A DNA stretch of 64,000 nucleotides, taken from Mesorhizobium sp. dw_380. GTDB taxonomy: Bacteria > Pseudomonadota > Alphaproteobacteria > Rhizobiales > Rhizobiaceae. Position numbers and translations under genes: made by a program. A model generated the notes under the pieces. It was not told the DNA's origin and did not search any database. It was given only the letters and a program-made list of their open reading frames with translations. The stretch spans positions 1-64,000 of the forward strand of contig NZ_JAFFIW010000034.1 in assembly GCF_018588885.1 (NCBI RefSeq), read 5' to 3'. Shown piece by piece: positions 59,638 to 64,000 of the stretch (position 1 is its first letter; every line of letters starts with the position of its first letter).

Positions 59638-60668
59638 TGGCGCGCATCGGCGAGGTCCAGGCTCCGGCGGCGACGCGCGACGCGCTCGCCCGTGGCCGGT
59701 TGCGGGCTTCGCTTGTGCCCGACCTGCTGGTCGAGGCGCGCCGCATCGTCAACACCGTGATTGCCGGCTGGCATGGCCGCCGCAAGCGCGGCATCGGCGA
59801 GAATTTCTGGCAGTTCCGCCCCTATGTCGAGGGCGATTCCTCGCGCATCGACTGGCGCCGCTCGGCCCGCGACGACCACACCTATGTGCGCGACCGCGAA
59901 TGGGAAGCCGCCCATACGGTGTGGCTGTGGGCCGACCCGTCGCCCTCCATGCTCTACAAATCGACCGGCGCCAGCGTCTCCAAGCAATCGCGCGCGCTGG
60001 TGCTGACGCTCGCCATGGCCGAGCTTTTGTCGCGCAGCGGCGAGCGCATCGCCTGGCCGGGCCTGACCGATCCGTTCACCGCCCGCAACGGCGCCGAGCG
60101 CATCGCCGCCCAGCTCATGCATGCCGGCGAGTTGCCGGCAAAGCCTGACCTCACAGATATCAGGCGCTTCTGCGACATCGTCATCGCCAGCGATTTCCTC
60201 GATCCTGTAGAAGAAACAATGTCCTGGCTCGACGTGCTCGCCCGCCACGGCGTTCGCGCCCACCTGATCGAGGTCGCCGATCCGGCCGAGGAAACCTTCC
60301 CCTATGCCGGCCGCACCGAGTTCACCGACCCCGAGACCGGCGACAAGCTGACCGCCGGCCGCGCCGAGATGCTCGGCGATGACTACCGCCTGCTCTACAC
60401 CGCCCGCCGCCAGGAACTGGCCGGCTGGTGCAAGCGCCTCGGCTGGAGCTACACCGTCAACCACACGGATCGGCTGGCCTCCGATGCACTGGTGCGCCTG
60501 CACATGGCGATGACCGCCGAGGGCTCTTATGCCGGGCTGACTTCCAGTCATGCCGGGCTGACCTCTGGTCATGCCGGGCTGACTGCTCACGGTCGCGCCG
60601 GCATGATCGCCAGTGGCGATCAGCCCAGGCCGACCACAGGCGGTCGACCAGGAAAGGCCGTCGCATGA
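59637..60668 (+). CDS. DUF58 protein (MoxR partner)
   Basis: A 343-residue protein. The DUF58 core is GENFWQFRPYVEGDSSRIDW and RRSARDDHTYVRDREWEAAH, followed by a vWA-like fold with DPSPSM, a MIDAS-like metal site. The C-terminus is unusual: three tandem seven-residue units of the type HAGLTSG encoded by 21-bp repeats (60528-60590). Coupled to MoxR upstream (one-base overlap) and to the next gene (ATGA). Confidence 0.92.
   Translation: MARIGEVQAPAATRDALARGRLRASLVPDLLVEARRIVNTVIAGWHGRRKRGIGENFWQFRPYVEGDSSRIDWRRSARDDHTYVRDREWEAAHTVWLWADPSPSMLYKSTGASVSKQSRALVLTLAMAELLSRSGERIAWPGLTDPFTARNGAERIAAQLMHAGELPAKPDLTDIRRFCDIVIASDFLDPVEETMSWLDVLARHGVRAHLIEVADPAEETFPYAGRTEFTDPETGDKLTAGRAEMLGDDYRLLYTARRQELAGWCKRLGWSYTVNHTDRLASDALVRLHMAMTAEGSYAGLTSSHAGLTSGHAGLTAHGRAGMIASGDQPRPTTGGRPGKAVA
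60528..60590 (+). repeat. Three tandem 21-bp repeats in DUF58 gene
   Basis: Units at 60528-60548, 60549-60569 and 60570-60590 all carry ATGCCGGGCTGAC. They encode YAGLTSS, HAGLTSG and HAGLTAH. The length keeps the frame, so copy number could vary between strains. Confidence 0.85.
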
Positions 60669-63487
60669 GTTGGCTGCCGCTCTCCTTTGGCGCCCCCATG
60701 GTGCTGTGGGGCCTGCTGGCTCTGCCGGTGATCTGGTGGCTGCTCAGGCTGACGCCGCCCAAGCCGCAAAGCGAGATCTTCCCACCGCTGAAGATCCTGG
60801 CGCGCGTGCTGAAGCGCGAGGAAACGCCGCAGCAGAGCCCCTGGTGGCTGACGCTGCTCAGGCTGCTGATGGCGGCCCTCATCGTCGCCGCATTGGCCGA
60901 ACCGGTGTTCAACCCGCACGAGAAACTTCCGGCCGAGGGTGCGGCACTTGCGCTGGTCATCGACAATGACTGGGCCAGTGCGGCCGACTGGAACAAGCGC
61001 GTCGCCACCGCCGAGCGGCTGATCAACGATGCCGGCTCGCATGGCGTGCCGGTCGTCATCGCCTTCACCGCCGAAAAAGCCAATGCGGAGATCGGCCCCT
61101 TCGATGCCGCGGCGGCACTCGACCGGCTGCGCGCCGCCAAGCCGCGGCCGATCCCGACCGACCGGCCCGCCGTCTATGCCCGCGTCGCCGGCGTGCTGGA
61201 GCGCCTGCCCGGCACCAGCGTCGCCGTGCTGGCCGACGGCTTGGCCGCCAAGGGCGACGAGGCCGCCTTCAACACGCTTTTGTCGAAGAACGCCGCCCGC
61301 GTCGTCTGGGCAACCGCCGACCGGCTTTCGCTAACCGGCTTGACCGCCGCCGACAACCAGGTCGACGGCTTTGCCCTGACCGCCATCCGCGCCCCGGGCG
61401 ATCCGGCGCCGGCGCAGGTCACCGCCGGCGCCTTCGACGACAAGGGGCGCCGCATCGCCGATGCGACGCTGACCTTCGCGCCGGGCGAAGCCACGGCCAC
61501 CGGCACGATGGCGGTACCGTTCGAGCTGCGCAACGACTTCGCCTCGATCGCCCTCGACGGCGAGCGCCAGGCGGGTGCGGTGCGCGTTTTGGACGAAAAC
61601 TCCAAGCGCCGCCGCGTCGGGCTGCTGTCGCAGGCCGAGGCCGACCAGGCGCAGCCGCTTCTGTCGCCGCTCTACTACATCAGGCGCGCGCTGCAGCCCT
61701 TCGCGGATCTGGTCGAGCCGTCGAGCGCCGATCTCGCCGACGCCATCCCGCAGATCCTCGACCAGAAGCCGGCGATGATCATCATGGCCGACATCGGCAC
61801 CATTCCCGCGCAAGTCCGGCAAAGGCTGGTCGACTGGGTCGACAATGGCGGCACGCTGGTGCGTTTCGCCGGCTCGCGGCTGGCCGCCGCCGGCAATGAC
61901 GACGACCTGCTGCCGGTGCGCCTGCGCACCGGCGAGCGTTCGCTCGGCGGCGCGTTGTCATGGACCTCGCCGCAGCCGGTCACCGAATTTCCCAAGGCCG
62001 GTCCATTCGCCGATCTGGCGCCGCCGACAGAGGTCACCGTGAGCAGGCAGGTGCTGGCCGAACCGACGCCCGATATCGTCGAGCGCACCTGGGCCGCACT
62101 TGCCGACGGCACGCCCCTGGTCACCGGCCTGAAGAAAGGCAAGGGCACGCTGGTGCTGTTCCACGTCACGCCCGAGGCGACATGGTCGAACCTGCCGATA
62201 TCGGGCAGCTTCGTCGAGATGCTGCGCCGCATCGTGCAGCTGTCGCGCAACCAGGGCGCGGCGGTCGCCAATGCCGAAGCCGCCGCCACATCGCTCGCAC
62301 CCTACCGCATGATCGCGGCCGATGGCTCGCTGGTGCCGCCGACGCCGGATGCGCGGCCGCTGGTGCCGGGCGCCGGCGCGCTGCCGGTGACCTTGGAGAA
62401 CCCGCCCGGCCTCTACGGTTCCGAGACCGGCGTCTTCGCCCACAACCTGCTCGACGCCACTAGCAAGTTTGAGCCGCTGGCGCGCCCGCAAATCACAGTG
62501 CCGGTCACCACGATCCAGTATGCCTTCGACGAATCGCGCAATCTCAAGGGTGCGCTGGTCCTGGCCGCCCTGGCGCTGATGCTGCTCGACACGCTTGCGG
62601 TGTTCTGGATCGGCGGCCTGTTCTCGCGCCGGCCGCGCCGCGCCGGTGCGGTGGCCACCACCGCGGCCATCCTGATTGTGCTTGGCGCGCTGTTCGGCCA
62701 TGCCGACCTCGCCCGCGCCGACGACGCCAAGCCGGGCGACGAAGTGGCCATCACGGCGATTTCGAAGACCCGCATCGCCTATGTGCTGACCGGAGTGCCG
62801 GGCGTCGATTCGATCAGCCGCGCCGGGCTCGAGGGCCTGACGCGTTTCCTGATCGAGAAGACGGCGCTGGAACCGGGCGCGCCGGCCGGCGTCGACATTT
62901 CGAAGGACGAGCTGTCTTTCTATCCGCTGATCTACTGGCCGATCGATCCTTCCGCACCGATGCCGAGCCAGGCCGCCATCGCCCGCATCGACGCCTACAT
63001 GCAACAGGGCGGCACCGTGCTGTTCGACACGCGCGACCAGTTCGCCAACGGCATCGGCGCCGATTCCACCAGCCCGGCGACCGAGCGGCTGCGCGACATC
63101 CTCGGCAATCTCAACGTCCCGCCGCTGGAGCCGGTACCCTCCGACCACGTGCTGACCAAATCCTTCTTCATCCTGCCCGAATTTCCCGGCCGCTTCGCCG
63201 GCAGCCCGCTCTGGGTCGAGGCATCGCTCGATGCCAGCAACGCCGATAACCGGCCGGTGCGCACCGGCGACGGTGTTTCGCCGATCATGATCACCGCCAA
63301 TGATTTCGCCGGCGCCTGGGCGGTCGACGAGAATGGCGATCCGCTGCTGCCGACCGTACCGGCCGACCCGATGCAGCGGATCTACGCGCTGCGCGCCGGC
63401 GTCAACATCATGATGTACATGCTGACCGGCAACTACAAATCCGACCAGGTGCATGTCCCCATTCTGCTCGAACGGCTGGGGCAGTAA
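60665..63487 (+). CDS. Large membrane protein, BatA N-terminal and DUF4159 domains
   Basis: A 940-residue protein. The first 80 residues are the BatA-type module: two helices around LRLTPPKPQSEIFPPLKILA. A long vWA-like/periplasmic part follows, then two more helices near residues 640-690. The last 250 residues are DUF4159, ISKTRIAYVLTGVPGVDSIS and ELSFYPLIYWPIDPSAPMPS. It is coupled to DUF58 by an ATGA overlap. The role is unknown; the operon type is linked to envelope stress or protein maturation. Confidence 0.9.
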   Translation: MSWLPLSFGAPMVLWGLLALPVIWWLLRLTPPKPQSEIFPPLKILARVLKREETPQQSPWWLTLLRLLMAALIVAALAEPVFNPHEKLPAEGAALALVIDNDWASAADWNKRVATAERLINDAGSHGVPVVIAFTAEKANAEIGPFDAAAALDRLRAAKPRPIPTDRPAVYARVAGVLERLPGTSVAVLADGLAAKGDEAAFNTLLSKNAARVVWATADRLSLTGLTAADNQVDGFALTAIRAPGDPAPAQVTAGAFDDKGRRIADATLTFAPGEATATGTMAVPFELRNDFASIALDGERQAGAVRVLDENSKRRRVGLLSQAEADQAQPLLSPLYYIRRALQPFADLVEPSSADLADAIPQILDQKPAMIIMADIGTIPAQVRQRLVDWVDNGGTLVRFAGSRLAAAGNDDDLLPVRLRTGERSLGGALSWTSPQPVTEFPKAGPFADLAPPTEVTVSRQVLAEPTPDIVERTWAALADGTPLVTGLKKGKGTLVLFHVTPEATWSNLPISGSFVEMLRRIVQLSRNQGAAVANAEAAATSLAPYRMIAADGSLVPPTPDARPLVPGAGALPVTLENPPGLYGSETGVFAHNLLDATSKFEPLARPQITVPVTTIQYAFDESRNLKGALVLAALALMLLDTLAVFWIGGLFSRRPRRAGAVATTAAILIVLGALFGHADLARADDAKPGDEVAITAISKTRIAYVLTGVPGVDSISRAGLEGLTRFLIEKTALEPGAPAGVDISKDELSFYPLIYWPIDPSAPMPSQAAIARIDAYMQQGGTVLFDTRDQFANGIGADSTSPATERLRDILGNLNVPPLEPVPSDHVLTKSFFILPEFPGRFAGSPLWVEASLDASNADNRPVRTGDGVSPIMITANDFAGAWAVDENGDPLLPTVPADPMQRIYALRAGVNIMMYMLTGNYKSDQVHVPILLERLGQ

Positions 63488-63522
63488 CATGACCTTCCTT
63501 GTTGCGCTCCCTATGTGGATCG

Positions 63523-63545
63523 ACCCTCCCAACAAGCGGGAGGGT
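63523..63545 (+). promoter_or_regulatory. Hairpin enclosing the ribosome site of the last gene
   Basis: ACCCTCCC (63523-63530), loop AACAAGC, GGGAGGGT (63538-63545). The right arm includes the Shine-Dalgarno sequence of the ATG at 63551, so the stem would hide it. Confidence 0.45.
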
Positions 63546-63550
63546 GAGAG

Positions 63551-64000
63551 ATGAATTGGTCGATCTCCTTCGAACCGCTGATCTCCTGGCCGTTGCTCGC
63601 TCTGGTGCTGGTGCCGCTGGCGTTGCTGGCGCTTGTCGGCCTGTGGTTTCGCCAGCGTGGTGCTGTCCTGCGCTTCATCGCCTTGCTGGCGCTCGCCGCA
63701 GCGCTGTTCAACCCGGTGTTCCTCAATGAGGAGCGCGAGCCGCTGAAAAGCGTCGTCGCGCTGATCGTCGATCGCAGCCAGAGCCAGGATATCGGCGACC
63801 GCACCAGGCAGACCGACGAGGCGCTGGCCGGGCTGCAGCAGCGGCTTGGCCGCCTCAAGCAATTCGACGTCCGCATCGTCGAGGCCGGCAAGTCCGAAGC
63901 CGCCGAGGAGCGCACCCAAACGCGGCTGTTCGGCGCGTTGGAAGGCGCCTTCCGCGACGTACCGCCCTCGCGTATCGGCGGCGCCATCATGATCACCGAT
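63551..64000 (+). CDS. Membrane protein of the MoxR operon, partial
   Basis: The first 150 residues of a gene cut by the window end, starting MNWSISFEPLISWPLLALVL. Two helices (about residues 12-32 and 40-57) flank a basic loop; then VVALIVDRSQSQDIGDRTRQ begins a vWA-like domain with a D-x-S-x-S MIDAS pattern. In related operons this is a large membrane protein with a glutamine-amidotransferase-like fold. GGGAGGGTGAGAG precedes the ATG. Confidence 0.85.
   Translation, partial: MNWSISFEPLISWPLLALVLVPLALLALVGLWFRQRGAVLRFIALLALAAALFNPVFLNEEREPLKSVVALIVDRSQSQDIGDRTRQTDEALAGLQQRLGRLKQFDVRIVEAGKSEAAEERTQTRLFGALEGAFRDVPPSRIGGAIMITD

Noticed and set aside
61958..63919. 653-codon open frame on the minus strand
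   Set aside because: Antisense shadow of the DUF4159 gene and the next gene; no domain is recognisable in its translation.

Overview
The window reads as a chromosomal segment of a high-GC alphaproteobacterium of the order Rhizobiales, most likely Mesorhizobium or a close relative. The reasons are a BA14K-family protein, a PetP/PetR-like regulator pair, separate petA, petB and petC genes, several rhizobial small-protein families (DUF1127, DUF1344, DUF1059, DUF1285), and many copies of the dispersed palindromes typical of Rhizobiales intergenic DNA. It is mostly core genome. I see no tRNA or rRNA gene, no CRISPR array, no prophage and no transposase.

Layout. 0-5 kb: an EamA transporter, an ABC-F ATPase behind a well-formed leader ORF, a HigBA toxin-antitoxin pair and small genes (DUF1127, VOC, DUF1428). 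5-7 kb: a TPR-sulfotransferase on the minus strand. 7-11.3 kb: three cspA-type genes mixed with small uncharacterised proteins, a double-Kazal lipoprotein and a BA14K protein. 11.4-18 kb: an MBL hydrolase, ilvE divergent from a MarR/OmpR/histidine-kinase cluster (PetP, PetR and EnvZ-like), and a GT4 glycosyltransferase. 18-20.8 kb: CsaA, YbjN, a UbiK-type protein, then an AT-richer islet with an unknown membrane protein and an orphan BrnA-like protein. 20.9-25.6 kb: lgt-midA-pgeF-M24 hydrolase and a lipoprotein. 25.8-30.7 kb: prs, an AraC regulator divergent from an Fsr-like exporter, and an alpha/beta hydrolase divergent from an OhrR-type regulator. 30.9-33.5 kb: rplY-pth-ychF. 33.6-38.1 kb: guanine deaminase, an NCS2 permease, two MaoC proteins and apt, which together suggest purine salvage. 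38.3-43.5 kb: an FMN hydroxy-acid dehydrogenase, a PAP2 phosphatase and the petABC bc1 operon. 43.8-51 kb: cupin, hydrolase, GNAT and a tandem pair of ABC exporters. 50.6-55.9 kb: trmL, soxR, hemF, small proteins and a secreted-protein/subtilase pair. 56-58.5 kb: DUF1285-NUDIX-cca operon. 58.6-64 kb: MoxR-DUF58-DUF4159 membrane operon, cut by the window end.

How the parts fit. The bc1 complex, HemF, the PetPR-like regulators, SoxR and the OhrR-type pair point to aerobic respiration with redox and peroxide sensing. TrmL, L25, Pth, YchF, CCA transferase and ABC-F act on translation. The most unusual items are a Shine-Dalgarno-driven 23-codon leader with an Arg-Gln-Arg motif before the ABC-F gene, two copies of a roughly 210-bp terminal-inverted-repeat element that each end at the stop codon of a minus-strand gene, a hairpin shared by the leaders of two cspA genes, and a SoxR-type promoter that fires leftward, antisense to trmL. 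All functions are inferred from sequence motifs read by eye; no database search was run.
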